Source: Halobellus inordinatus
GTDB taxonomy: Archaea > Halobacteriota > Halobacteria > Halobacteriales > Haloferacaceae
Direction of reading: 5' to 3'
NCBI RefSeq assembly: GCF_024464655.1
Contig: NZ_JANHAV010000001.1
Span: 744,001 to 808,000, forward strand
DNA: 64,000 nt
Position 1 is the first letter of the stretch; every line of letters begins with the position of its first letter. The notes beneath the pieces were generated by a model. It was not told the DNA's origin. It made no database searches and was given only the letters and a program-made list of their open reading frames with translations. A program made the position numbers and the translations under genes. Of this stretch, positions 22,839-30,967 are shown one piece after another.

Positions 22839-24890
22839 CTAAGACTCTCCCCAAACCTGGGATGTCGGCGGTGGACGATCAGCTTCAGCCGAAATCGATG
22901 GCTCATCAGAATCGTATTGATTCTCTTCAACTACTTCAAGCGAAGCAGCCTGTGATGTCGAGATGGGCATATCCCAGTAGGCATAGGCACCCAGGTAATC
23001 GATCGACACCCAGTAATCAGTTGATAGTTCAAGGAGTGTAGCTTGCGCTCTACCTGATTCGAGCAGTTCATCTAAATCCGGCTCGTGAGCCCACGTCTCA
23101 GCGTATTCTCGTGCGAGTTCGAGGACAGTATCCTGAGAAGCCCATTCAGCGGCGTCGCGGGCGTCACCCTCTAATTCCTGTTCTTCGGGGTCGATGATAC
23201 GCTCTATTCCGCGTGAACACGACCAGAATTGTTTGTCTGTTGCCCAGTAGAGCGCAAGTTTCCAGACGGCTTCTTTTGAGTCGTCCTCACCCGACGTAAT
23301 CGATTCACGATCCTCGAAGGATTCAGCAACGTCCGAAAGGGCTCCGTAAGTAGCACTCAGGTACTTGCCGAGGTACGCACCAGCGGTTTTTTGGAAAATG
23401 ATCTCGTCATCGCCTTCCATATTGACGAGATCGTGCTGTCCGGCGCGTTCGGCCGCCTCTTCACGGGAGAGGTCGTTATCTCCGTAGCGGTACCAGTCGA
23501 CCCACCCCTCGGAGGAATTGAACCGAACGCCATCGAGATCGTGTTCTCGGCGGTACCAGTTGAGAATCGTGTCCTCCGTCGACTCTTGTATGAACTGCCA
23601 CGTGCCATCTTCGTCGAGCGAGGACCCAACGAAGGGAACAAGATCAAGGAGGCCGTTGTCGTCGGGGTCGTTCGGATCACCAGCTGGGCAGAGATCGTCT
23701 CGATACACTAACGGTCGCACGTCGACGACCTCTCCCTGTCCGTAATCGGACCACTTTTGCGACAACTCACTCTTGTCGATCAGCCACGGCATTCCGTCCG
23801 ATTCACGCTGTGGAGGATTGAAATAGAGCGTATGGAGATGTGGAAGTCCACCGGATGCGAATTCGAGGACCTTCAGGTAGTCAAGTGTTCGACGAGGACG
23901 GCCGGTCACCTGGTCGTCGAGATCCGGCCGCCAACCGGAGACATCGTCTTCCCGTGTATCAGCCTTCGAGGACGGGTCTGACGAGAGGTACTGCTGAAGA
24001 CGGTGAAAGTTCGGATTGATATTCTGTATCGAATCAAGCAGCGAACCGTGTTGTTTCGGGTCGGTTGTAAGAGTAGTGAACGCCGCGGTCGCACCTGGTT
24101 CTGCGTGCGCGTCGAGGGCATCTTGGAGGCGAGCGAACGACCGCCCGTGCCGATCTTCGGAATTGAAGCGAGTTTTGTACTGTTTGGTCATTCGACGCGT
24201 TTCGGTTCCCGATCGGGAGCGAACGTGGACGTCGAAGGCCAGTCGAAAATCGTCGATGCGCCGGATGTAACGAAGAAGCCCCTCAGCGGCAGCGGACTTC
24301 TGAGCGTCTGAAAGGTGCGAATCGACGGAGGACAGGACGCGCCGGACGAAATTACGGTCTGAAAGCGTGCCGTCGTCGGGGGTCTCTGTTTCACTAATGC
24401 CTGATGAAATCAAGTCAAGAAGCCGCAGTGTCGGAAACACGGTGGCCGATTTTCCGCCGCTTTCGAGACGGACGAGATCGGTCTCCTCAGCCGCTTTCGT
24501 GAACCTGTATGCAAATTGGTATTCCGAATCGCTGCCGTCGAGCTGATCGACGGTCGAGGTCTTTTCTGAAATCCGGTCGAGCGCGGCATCGTGTCGATCT
24601 TCGGCGCTGTTCCAGTCTAGGTCGTCGAACCCGACCGTGTTGCGCCAGGGATCAGTCCCGTACAGACGGAGGCCATAGAGGCCCACGTGGACGAGTCGAG
24701 AACGGAGGATACCCTCAGGATGTTCAGCGACGAGTTGGAGAAGGCGCGCGCGGTCGCGATCGCGTTCAGTGTACGAACCATCGAGCAGTTGGCCTCGACC
24801 GAGAAGCCCCTCGGATTCCAGCTCTTCGAGAAGGTAGTCCCTAAGGGGAGATGTGTTACATCCGTCCGAGATCGAGGCCCCCGTGCTCAT
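22839..24890 (-). CDS. HUH-superfamily rolling-circle replication initiator (Rep)
   Basis: 683 residues. Rolling-circle motifs are visible in order: motif 1 FTTLTTDP near residue 270, the metal-binding HLH of motif 2 (GLPHLHTLYF) near residue 350, and motif 3 YLGKYL near residue 505 with the catalytic Tyr and following Lys. The ~260-residue N-terminal region and the C-terminal tail are unassigned. The protein would nick the episomal viral genome to start replication. It starts at the stop of the zinc-ribbon gene upstream (overlap), and is convergent with the AT-rich cassette. Confidence 0.8.
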   Translation of the reverse strand: MSTGASISDGCNTSPLRDYLLEELESEGLLGRGQLLDGSYTERDRDRARLLQLVAEHPEGILRSRLVHVGLYGLRLYGTDPWRNTVGFDDLDWNSAEDRHDAALDRISEKTSTVDQLDGSDSEYQFAYRFTKAAEETDLVRLESGGKSATVFPTLRLLDLISSGISETETPDDGTLSDRNFVRRVLSSVDSHLSDAQKSAAAEGLLRYIRRIDDFRLAFDVHVRSRSGTETRRMTKQYKTRFNSEDRHGRSFARLQDALDAHAEPGATAAFTTLTTDPKQHGSLLDSIQNINPNFHRLQQYLSSDPSSKADTREDDVSGWRPDLDDQVTGRPRRTLDYLKVLEFASGGLPHLHTLYFNPPQRESDGMPWLIDKSELSQKWSDYGQGEVVDVRPLVYRDDLCPAGDPNDPDDNGLLDLVPFVGSSLDEDGTWQFIQESTEDTILNWYRREHDLDGVRFNSSEGWVDWYRYGDNDLSREEAAERAGQHDLVNMEGDDEIIFQKTAGAYLGKYLSATYGALSDVAESFEDRESITSGEDDSKEAVWKLALYWATDKQFWSCSRGIERIIDPEEQELEGDARDAAEWASQDTVLELAREYAETWAHEPDLDELLESGRAQATLLELSTDYWVSIDYLGAYAYWDMPISTSQAASLEVVEENQYDSDEPSISAEADRPPPTSQVWGES

Positions 24891-25165
24891 CAGCCGAGGG
24901 ATGGAACGGTATCTGCGGGAGCAGCGCGTGCATCCGACTGCGGACTGAGTTCGAGGTCGGACAGGGTTGCGTGAACTGCCCAGAGTAGTCCGGGATGTAC
25001 CCGGTCGACGGGATCACCTCGATCGAGCACGGGGACCGAGTGACAAGATTCACACTCGCGGTACCTGGTCCGCGACTGTGTACGGAGGTTGATACATCCC
25101 GTCTTGCAGATTCGGCAGTAGTACTGGACGTAACTGGAATCAGTGGCATTATCCACTGAAACCAC
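24890..25165 (-). CDS. Small zinc-ribbon protein upstream of rep
   Basis: 91 residues from a GTG start. Two pairs, CRIC near residue 18 and CESC near residue 38, give a classic zinc ribbon; the rest is likely flexible. Its stop overlaps the rep start, so both are co-expressed. Possibly a DNA-binding helper or regulator for replication. No in-frame ATG is available. Confidence 0.5.
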   Translation of the reverse strand: MVSVDNATDSSYVQYYCRICKTGCINLRTQSRTRYRECESCHSVPVLDRGDPVDRVHPGLLWAVHATLSDLELSPQSDARAAPADTVPSLG

Positions 25166-25327
25166 CCCGATTTGCTGAGCGAATCGCCCGACTGCAAAGG
25201 GGTGCGTTTAGATTCCACTTGGTCGCAATTTGAGACGGGTTCGTTGAAACGGCGAAAACAGAGAATACGCCCGAATAGACGCCTCTACGAAGTGATCTAG
25301 TTTTACTCCGTTTCAGGCAGAATTCGC

Positions 25328-25341
25328 ATGGGCGCTGCAGG
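25328..25341. repeat. attR core, within tRNA-Arg 3' end
   Basis: Second copy of the 14-bp core at 10868. It spans the discriminator, acceptor 3' strand and part of the T-stem of tRNA-Arg, so integration keeps the tRNA intact. Confidence 0.8.
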
Positions 25342-25403
25342 ATTTGAACCCGCGACAACTTGGTCCGAAGCCAAGCACTCTGTCCAAACTGAGCTAAGCG
25401 CCC
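25329..25403 (-). tRNA. Chromosomal tRNA-Arg (TCG), provirus target
   Basis: Acceptor GGGCGCT/AGCGCCC, discriminator A, anticodon stem CTTGG/CCAAG, loop CTTCGGA giving TCG, T-loop TTCAAAT. A TTTAAA box lies about 30 nt before the 5' end. Confidence 0.95.
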
Positions 25404-25430
25404 TCATTGCTGGATACCGAGGTCGGACAG

Positions 25431-25436
25431 TTTAAA
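25431..25436 (-). promoter_or_regulatory. TATA box of tRNA-Arg
   Basis: TTTAAA 28-33 nt upstream of the tRNA 5' end, the normal archaeal spacing. Confidence 0.6.
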
Positions 25437-25571
25437 CCCACGGATTCGATTCGGCCCTACTCTCCCCTGTTCGCTCGAAAACCGTGATCGAGTGGCTGTG
25501 TACGCCCGCCTACCGCGGATCGTACTCTCGGATGCAGCGAGGAGAACTTCGAGATCCGCCGTCAGCGATTT

Positions 25572-25593
25572 TCGCGCTGTTCGACTTTGTTCA
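25572..25593. repeat. 22-bp direct repeat, left copy of aroQ 3' end
   Basis: Identical over 22 bp to 26806-26827 inside the last codons of aroQ. The two copies bracket the VapBC-like pair, suggesting insertion at the gene end or recombination. Confidence 0.65.
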
Positions 25594-25757
25594 AGTCGTT
25601 AAAATCCATAATGGATTCTCTGGAATAGTGTCCAACAACACGTCCAATACGACAGAATTCAGGACACAAAGGGCGTGTATCGGTGGCGTATTTAAATGAG
25701 GTGCCCTTGCTCTACGGAGAGTCGTTCTGATCGGCTAGCGCGTGTCTAACGAGTCGA

Positions 25758-26297
25758 TCACTTCGGATCGGGTTGCTCGTTATCGCGTTGCTGTCGAAGC
25801 GTGGACTGCGCCCGCTCGACGTAGGAGTTTGACGACCAACTGCGAGCGTCACTCATCTCGGCCAAAAACTCGTCGGCAGCGTCCGGCAAGATCGCGTCGT
25901 TGCGAACCAGTGCGGTGAGGAGGATGGGCGTTGTGACAAGGCGAGTCTCGGCCAGCGAGGCGTGGACGAGCGCAAGTCGATTGAACTCGTCACAGAGCAG
26001 TTGCACGGCGTCGATATCGTTCGCCAGCGTAACCGCCGCGTTCTCGCCGTCGTCCAGCGGGAACGTCTCGTCCAGTCCGATGGAACGAGCCTCCAACGCA
26101 GAGCGACGGTCGAGAACGGCCTGTGCCGCCTCACCGGATGCATCGTCGTAGGACGCCGTCTCGGTGAGTTCGTCGACGACCTGCTCTGGGATGACCACGG
26201 TGTGCGAATCGAGGAGAATGTCGAGTGGATTCGGTGAGGTGCCCGCCACCGTCCCGAGGCTTACGAGAGCCGACGTGTCGGCGACTATCAGAACCAT
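25758..26297 (-). CDS. PIN-domain toxin, VapC-like (DUF3368 type)
   Basis: 179 residues. The first strand VLIVADTSALVSL carries the first catalytic Asp near residue 7. EQVVDELTE, then DDGENAAVTLA and LLCDEFN supply the other acidic residues of the PIN nuclease site. Directly follows its antitoxin (adjacent, same strand). VapC family toxins cleave tRNA or rRNA. Its specificity cannot be read from the sequence. Confidence 0.78.
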   Translation of the reverse strand: MVLIVADTSALVSLGTVAGTSPNPLDILLDSHTVVIPEQVVDELTETASYDDASGEAAQAVLDRRSALEARSIGLDETFPLDDGENAAVTLANDIDAVQLLCDEFNRLALVHASLAETRLVTTPILLTALVRNDAILPDAADEFLAEMSDARSWSSNSYVERAQSTLRQQRDNEQPDPK

Positions 26298-26618
26298 CTA
26301 CGAGTCGGCCAGCTCCTCCGCGACCCCGTCCACGAATTCGTCGGTCAGTTGCTCTTTCAGCAGTTGGAAGTTGGCGGCCTCCTCGTGCCCGACGAGGTCT
26401 TTCAGTTCCTCGAACGTAATATCGTCGTCGTAGAAGGCCTCTGCGATCTCCTGTTTCACCTCGTCGGAATGCGCGGCGTCCCGCAAGTAGTCCCGAAGCG
26501 CGGAGATGAGGATGTCCGTCCGATCCGTCTCGAACACCGCAGCGAGCGCGTCGGCCCGGTTTACTAGTCCCCTCGGTGCACGGAACTGGACGCGCTTCTT
26601 TTTGGATTCGGAACTCAT
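26298..26618 (-). CDS. VapB-like antitoxin
   Basis: 106 residues from the ATG at 26618 (the frame to 26711 is longer but unlike). N-terminal KKRVQFRAPRGLVNRADALAAVF with RTDILISALRDYL looks like a ribbon-helix-helix DNA-binding domain. The acidic helical tail would bind the toxin encoded next. A palindromic CATATG overlaps the start. Confidence 0.65.
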   Translation of the reverse strand: MSSESKKKRVQFRAPRGLVNRADALAAVFETDRTDILISALRDYLRDAAHSDEVKQEIAEAFYDDDITFEELKDLVGHEEAANFQLLKEQLTDEFVDGVAEELADS

Positions 26619-26795
26619 ATGTGTACATTGTGAGTACAGGGGCAAAACATTTGCCCTCTTTCCACTACCACATCCTTCGGAGCCCCCGAAACCGGACATA
26701 GTGTTTTTCATCGAGCCTGACTCGAAAGAGCAGTTATCGGAAGAATTTTGGAGGACTAAACGGGCACCATACGGATTGTATCGTCGAAAATCGAG

Positions 26796-27095
26796 CTATC
26801 GACTCTCGCGCTGTTCGACTTTGTTCAGTTCGATCAACAGGCGGAACACGGCTTTTACGAGATTCGAGTCCACGTCGAAGTGCTCGGCGTTTCGACCGGC
26901 ACGCTCCATCACGCGGTCTTCTTGGCCTTCATCGGTCGTCGGCAGATCGCGTTCGTCTTTCACCTGTGCGACCGAGTCGGCGACGTAGGTCCGCCGCGCG
27001 ATCAACTCGACGATCTCGCGGTCGATGTCTTCGATTTCTGCACGCAGTTCGTCTAAGGAAGCGTCCTCGGGGGCTGTAGGTTCGTTCTGTGTCAT
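26796..27095 (-). CDS. aroQ: Chorismate mutase, AroQ class
   Basis: 99 residues, a single AroQ helical domain: helix 1 SLDELRAEIEDIDREIVELIARR with the usual Arg and Lys residues, then VAQVKDERDLP and the terminal helix FRLLIELNKVEQRES. It converts chorismate to prephenate for Phe and Tyr. Start overlaps the end of aroK, so the two shikimate-pathway genes are translationally coupled. The last codons contain a 22-bp repeat also found at 25572. Confidence 0.92.
   Translation of the reverse strand: MTQNEPTAPEDASLDELRAEIEDIDREIVELIARRTYVADSVAQVKDERDLPTTDEGQEDRVMERAGRNAEHFDVDSNLVKAVFRLLIELNKVEQRESR
26806..26827. repeat. 22-bp direct repeat, right copy in aroQ
   Basis: Matches 25572-25593 exactly and covers the codons near LNKVEQRE of aroQ. 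Confidence 0.65.
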
Positions 27096-27943
27096 AGGGT
27101 TCGTCCTCCATCAGTTCGCGTCGTCGTGCGCCACGTGTGACCGCCGCGTTCGTCCCACAGGCCCTGTACGCGGTCGAGTCCGTCGTCCTGACCGACGGCA
27201 ACGACGCTCGGACCAGTACCGGAGAGGGAGACGCCGTCGACGTGGGGCATCGCTTCGACAGCGGGGTCCGCAGAGAAGCCGAGCGCCGCCGAGAAGGCCA
27301 GTCCGTTCACCGTCATCGCCTCGGCGTAGCGGCCGTCGAGCGCGAGGTCGGCCACCAACTCGGCCATCGGCGCGACGTTCGCACAGCGATCGACGTCCGC
27401 GTCGGCGCTGTAGGCGCGCTCTGCCGGCGTCCAGACCAAGACGTCCCACTCGACTTCGTCGCGGGCGAGCAGTTCGTCGTCGTCGTTGTCGGTGACGGTG
27501 ACGCCGCCGAGCATCGACGCCGAAGCGTCGTCGAACGCGCCGGTGACGGTGACGCCGGCGTCGCGGGCGGCCTGGACGCCGAGCTTGCAGGCTTCCAGGC
27601 GATCCGGCGCTGCGTCGAGCGCGGCGGCAGTGGCGAGGACGGTCGCGTTGGCTGCGGCGCTCGAACTTTTCAGTCCGGCAGCCATCGGGACGTCGCTCTC
27701 GGTCCGGACGGTACCACCGTAGTCCTCGCCGTCGCCGTACGTCTCGATCGCGAGTTCGACGCAACGTTCGATCAGCCGGGTGTCGGCGTCGGCGTCTTCG
27801 GCGATCGTTCCCGTCACCGTCGCGGAGTCGTCGAGTTCGACGGTCGCAGTCGTTTCGGCGTCGATCGCGAACGCCGACCCGACGCCCGTCGAGAGGGCGT
27901 TCAGCACCGTCCCCGCGCCCAGTGCGACTGCTCGGCCGTACAT
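27092..27943 (-). CDS. aroK: Archaeal shikimate kinase (GHMP family)
   Basis: 283 residues. GHMP-kinase hallmarks: N-terminal YGRAVALGAGTVLNAL, the ATP loop PMAAGLKSSSAAANA near residue 92, and the C-terminal SGTGPSVVAVG. Archaea use this GHMP enzyme instead of the bacterial P-loop shikimate kinase. It phosphorylates shikimate at the 3-hydroxyl and is coupled to aroQ downstream. Confidence 0.9.
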   Translation of the reverse strand: MYGRAVALGAGTVLNALSTGVGSAFAIDAETTATVELDDSATVTGTIAEDADADTRLIERCVELAIETYGDGEDYGGTVRTESDVPMAAGLKSSSAAANATVLATAAALDAAPDRLEACKLGVQAARDAGVTVTGAFDDASASMLGGVTVTDNDDDELLARDEVEWDVLVWTPAERAYSADADVDRCANVAPMAELVADLALDGRYAEAMTVNGLAFSAALGFSADPAVEAMPHVDGVSLSGTGPSVVAVGQDDGLDRVQGLWDERGGHTWRTTTRTDGGRTL

Positions 27944-27992
27944 ACAGGATAGCTATCGACCGCCGTAAAAGGTGTAGCGGTTGCTTGTCGGA

Positions 27993-28559
27993 TCAGGTCT
28001 CGCCGGGCGACACAGCGCCACTCCGCCGGATCATCCCCAGCACGCGCCAGGTGACGACCGGGTCGCCCGCCGAGGTTCGCCCGGTCACGTCGACGTCGAC
28101 GTATCCCCGTCGGGAGTCCGATTCGGAGACTCGCTTGTCGACGACTTCCACGTCGACGGACAGGGTATCGTCGGGGCGGACGGGCCGGTGCCACCGCAGG
28201 TCGTCGACGCCGCGGCCGCCGAGAAACGCGACGCGCCCGAAGAAGGCCTCAGTCGCGAGGCGGTTGCAGGCGCAGAAGCTGTGGAGGCCGCTGGCGACGA
28301 GGCCCTCGAACGGCGACGCTGCGTCGGCGTCGTCGCCGACGTGGAACGGCTGCGGGTCGTACTTCCCGGCGAAGTCAACGATCGAATCGCGCGTGAACGT
28401 GACCGTCCGATCGGCCACGAACCGGTCGCCGACGGCGAGTTCCTCGTACGTCAGCCGGTCCGCCGCCGTCCCACCGTCGCGTGCGCCGTCGGAGTCGAGC
28501 GGCGTGACGTGCTCGTCCGTCGGAGCCGAGGCCGAAACCCCCGGGTCGTGATCGGTCAT
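27993..28559 (-). CDS. MaoC-like hot-dog dehydratase
   Basis: 188 residues from the ATG at 28559. Hot-dog fold with the hydratase 2 motif: Asp and His of KYDPQPFH (near residue 82) and SGLHSFC. Probably an (R)-specific enoyl-CoA hydratase or related acyl-thioester enzyme; substrate unknown. Divergent from the PQQ-repeat gene. The longer frame to 28658 overlaps the promoter region and is rejected. Confidence 0.78.
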   Translation of the reverse strand: MTDHDPGVSASAPTDEHVTPLDSDGARDGGTAADRLTYEELAVGDRFVADRTVTFTRDSIVDFAGKYDPQPFHVGDDADAASPFEGLVASGLHSFCACNRLATEAFFGRVAFLGGRGVDDLRWHRPVRPDDTLSVDVEVVDKRVSESDSRRGYVDVDVTGRTSAGDPVVTWRVLGMIRRSGAVSPGET

Positions 28560-28670
28560 ACGAGAGCACTCGACGCCGGCCATCAAAGCCGCTGCGCTCT
28601 CGGTGCAGAACCGCCGCGAGTTCTCGCAGTCGTGCCAAAGACACTTACACGCCGACACGGGCCGTGTAGT

Positions 28671-30092
28671 ATGGTCTCCGACGCGGCCGGCGATGTACCT
28701 GCTGACCCCTCCCTCCGCGAGCGGGCCGAACGCGCGATCACGCGGCGGCGACTCCTCGTCGCCGGCGGCATCGGCGTCGGCGCTGGCGCGCTCACGCAGT
28801 TGCGGACCGATCCGCCTGCCGCACTCACGGTTCCCGATGAGACGTGGCCGTTCACCGACCGCGACGCGCAGCGGACTGATTCGGCCCCGGAAGCGACTCC
28901 GCCCGCAGAGCCCGAAATCGCGTGGCGGAAGCAGCCCGTGCCGTCAGTCGACGCGCTGGTCGTCGGCCCCGAGCGCGTGTACGTCGGGAGCGCCCGGACC
29001 GCGGGCAACGCACCCGCCGTCGCGGCGCTGGATCGCGCCGACGGCACCGTCCGGTGGACGCGGCAGGTGCCAGCACGGCGACTCGCCTTCGTCACCGGGG
29101 CCGTGTACGCGACTGGCGAGGCGGCACCGAGGTCCGAACGGGACGAGAGCGGGCGGTCGGGAACCGTCACGCGGCTCGACGCCACGACGGGAGAGACGCA
29201 GTGGCAACGCGAGGTCCGTGATTACGGCGAGCGACTGGTGGTGGGCGAGCGGGCGGTCTACGTCGGCTATCACGGCGGGGTGACTGCATTCGGCCGGGAC
29301 CGGGGCCGCCGGCTGTTTCGAACGTCGACGTGGGGAATCCCCGTGACGCCGCTTCTCGCCGACGGCGCACTCTTCCTCGCCGGCGGCCGCCTGACGCGGT
29401 TCGGCGCCCGGCGGTGGAGCGAGGTGGTCTTCGAACAGCCGCCCGACCCAGTCTGGGACCGGGACCCGCCAAACTACACGCTGGACCCGACGGTCGTGAC
29501 ACGCGCGGACGCCGCCGACCTTGTCGCGACGGGGCGGCTCTCGGTGTCTTCGGTCGGCGGCGACTCGCCGTCGCTCCGGACGCACGAAGTCGGCGAGGGC
29601 ACGCGGCGCTGGGCGACTCTCGATGCCACGCCGCTGTCGGAGCCAGTCGTCGTCAAGGAGCTCGCGGCGCGCGACGAACGACTGTTCCACGCGCTTCGGA
29701 CCGGACGCGACGACGGCCGCCGGCGCGCCGTCTTCTGCCGCGACGCCACGACGGGGGCAGAGCGCTGGCGCATCGAGTTTAAGAACTGGGTGCGCTCGGT
29801 CGTCGTCGCCGGCGACCGCGTCCTCGTCGGCACGCGGTGGGATTCTGTCACGCCAGACCTCGACTCGGCCGCCGAAGAGACCAACGCTGAGAGGTCGAAC
29901 GCCGATTTGGAGACCCCACCGCCGGGCCGCGTGACCGCGCTATCGCTCGACGGCGACGTGCAGTGGCGCCACCCGATCGGCGGCTCGGTCTCGGCGGTCG
30001 TCCCGGTCGGCTCTCGGATACTCGTCGGTACTGACGACGCGAGCTACGGGGGTCGGACGGCCGAATCGGGCCGCGTCGTCGCCCTCGACTGA
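28671..30092 (+). CDS. Tat-exported PQQ-type beta-propeller protein
   Basis: 473 residues. Tat signal ITRRRLLVAGG at about residues 23-33, then beta-propeller repeats with Trp-docking motifs (ALDRADGTVRWTRQV, RLDATTGETQWQRE, RDATTGAERWRIEF, ALSLDGDVQWRH). No catalytic residues stand out. Such proteins are extracellular scaffolds or quinoprotein-like domains; function unknown. The frame open from 27981 is non-coding upstream of the ATG. Confidence 0.78.
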   Translation: MVSDAAGDVPADPSLRERAERAITRRRLLVAGGIGVGAGALTQLRTDPPAALTVPDETWPFTDRDAQRTDSAPEATPPAEPEIAWRKQPVPSVDALVVGPERVYVGSARTAGNAPAVAALDRADGTVRWTRQVPARRLAFVTGAVYATGEAAPRSERDESGRSGTVTRLDATTGETQWQREVRDYGERLVVGERAVYVGYHGGVTAFGRDRGRRLFRTSTWGIPVTPLLADGALFLAGGRLTRFGARRWSEVVFEQPPDPVWDRDPPNYTLDPTVVTRADAADLVATGRLSVSSVGGDSPSLRTHEVGEGTRRWATLDATPLSEPVVVKELAARDERLFHALRTGRDDGRRRAVFCRDATTGAERWRIEFKNWVRSVVVAGDRVLVGTRWDSVTPDLDSAAEETNAERSNADLETPPPGRVTALSLDGDVQWRHPIGGSVSAVVPVGSRILVGTDDASYGGRTAESGRVVALD

Positions 30093-30200
30093 CTCACTCG
30101 GGCGCTACACTTCACCACAATTCGGACGCTTCCGACACCCCACTACGGCGCTGGAGATGCCATCGCGTCCCTTTTGAGCGGGCCACGCGAACACCGAGAT

Positions 30201-30695
30201 ATGAGCGCGCGCAACGACGTCCCACCGAGCACTGTCGGCGTCGAACTCCTCGATCACGGCGTCGAGGTCGAGTACACCGACGGCCGGACGACGCTGTATC
30301 GGGGCGTCCCCGAGCCCGTCACCGACACGCTCACCACGCCGCCGAAGAAAGAGACCCACGTCCTCGTGACGGATCCGACTGAGACCGAGGGTGTGATGAT
30401 GTACGTCAACGACCTGAAGACGCACGACGACGTCCTCGAATCGACGGGCGTCGGACGGGTCATCCTCGATGATGGCGAGGAGGAGGAAGTCTTCCCCGGC
30501 GTCACGGTGCGTCGTCCCGGCGGGATGCGGACCGAAGTCGAGGCCGACCCCGAGGTGGCTCGCGGGCGCGTGTTCGTCTTCGTCGAAGACGACTGGAGCG
30601 AGCAGTCCTACGAGTTCGTGACCGAGAGCGCCGACGCCGACGGCGAGGACACAGATAACGACGCCACTAACCCCGCAGACAGCGGCGACGCCTGA
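30201..30695 (+). CDS. DUF5796-like haloarchaeal protein
   Basis: 164 residues from the ATG at 30201. Begins MSARNDVPPSTVGVELLDHG, with a beta-rich body containing HVLVTDPTETEGVMMYVNDLKT and an acidic tail. It matches my memory of the haloarchaeal DUF5796 family, whose function is unknown. 5 nt upstream of the next gene, so probably an operon. Confidence 0.7.
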   Translation: MSARNDVPPSTVGVELLDHGVEVEYTDGRTTLYRGVPEPVTDTLTTPPKKETHVLVTDPTETEGVMMYVNDLKTHDDVLESTGVGRVILDDGEEEEVFPGVTVRRPGGMRTEVEADPEVARGRVFVFVEDDWSEQSYEFVTESADADGEDTDNDATNPADSGDA

Positions 30696-30700
30696 CTCCG

Positions 30701-30931
30701 ATGGCACTCAGAAAACGATGGCAGCCGTTGACGCGAGAGACTGTCGGGAGCGCTCCCGACGCGTACGGACTCGTCGAATTCGGTGACGAAGACGGCGACG
30801 TCGTCGAGGCCGTCGCGGGCTTTCTGCCGGACGAGCTCCGGGAAGAACTGGCCTACGGCGACGCTGCGCAAGTGCGGTGGCAGCGCGCGCAGTCGCTCGA
30901 CCACGCCGAGAAACTGCTCGACGAACGGTAG
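30701..30931 (+). CDS. Small conserved haloarchaeal protein (DUF7508-like)
   Basis: 76 residues, one domain: MALRKRWQPLTRETVGSAPD, a YGLVEFGDEDGDVVE hairpin and two helices ending in AEKLLDER. Resembles GIY-YIG-like small domains in outline but has no visible catalytic set. Function unknown. Confidence 0.6.
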   Translation: MALRKRWQPLTRETVGSAPDAYGLVEFGDEDGDVVEAVAGFLPDELREELAYGDAAQVRWQRAQSLDHAEKLLDER

Positions 30932-30967
30932 CAGGGTGCACGGGACGGCCTGCGCCGGGACTCCGAT

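Larger units (their letters stand above)
10868..25341. mobile_element. Betapleolipovirus-like provirus in tRNA-Arg
   Basis: About 14.5 kb between two copies of a 14-bp core. Contents: integrase, two PhiH1-like repressors, a toxin-antitoxin pair, a DUF262/HNH defence gene, a cluster in the order small membrane proteins, spike, two membrane proteins and NTPase that matches the conserved pleolipovirus block, and an HUH Rep. The 21265-22788 cassette and the defence gene are AT-richer than the rest and look like cargo. Confidence 0.8.
25404..25757. other. Intergenic, with tRNA promoter and repeat copy
   Basis: Holds the tRNA-Arg TATA box (25431-25436) and a 22-bp copy (25572-25593) of the end of aroQ. 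A TATTTAAA-like box near 25690 is also seen. No gene recognised. Confidence 0.55.

Noticed and set aside
10868-25341. Idea that the TROVE/tRNA locus is part of the same provirus
   Set aside because: It lies outside the att-bounded interval, to the left of attL; at most it is a separate, neighbouring element.
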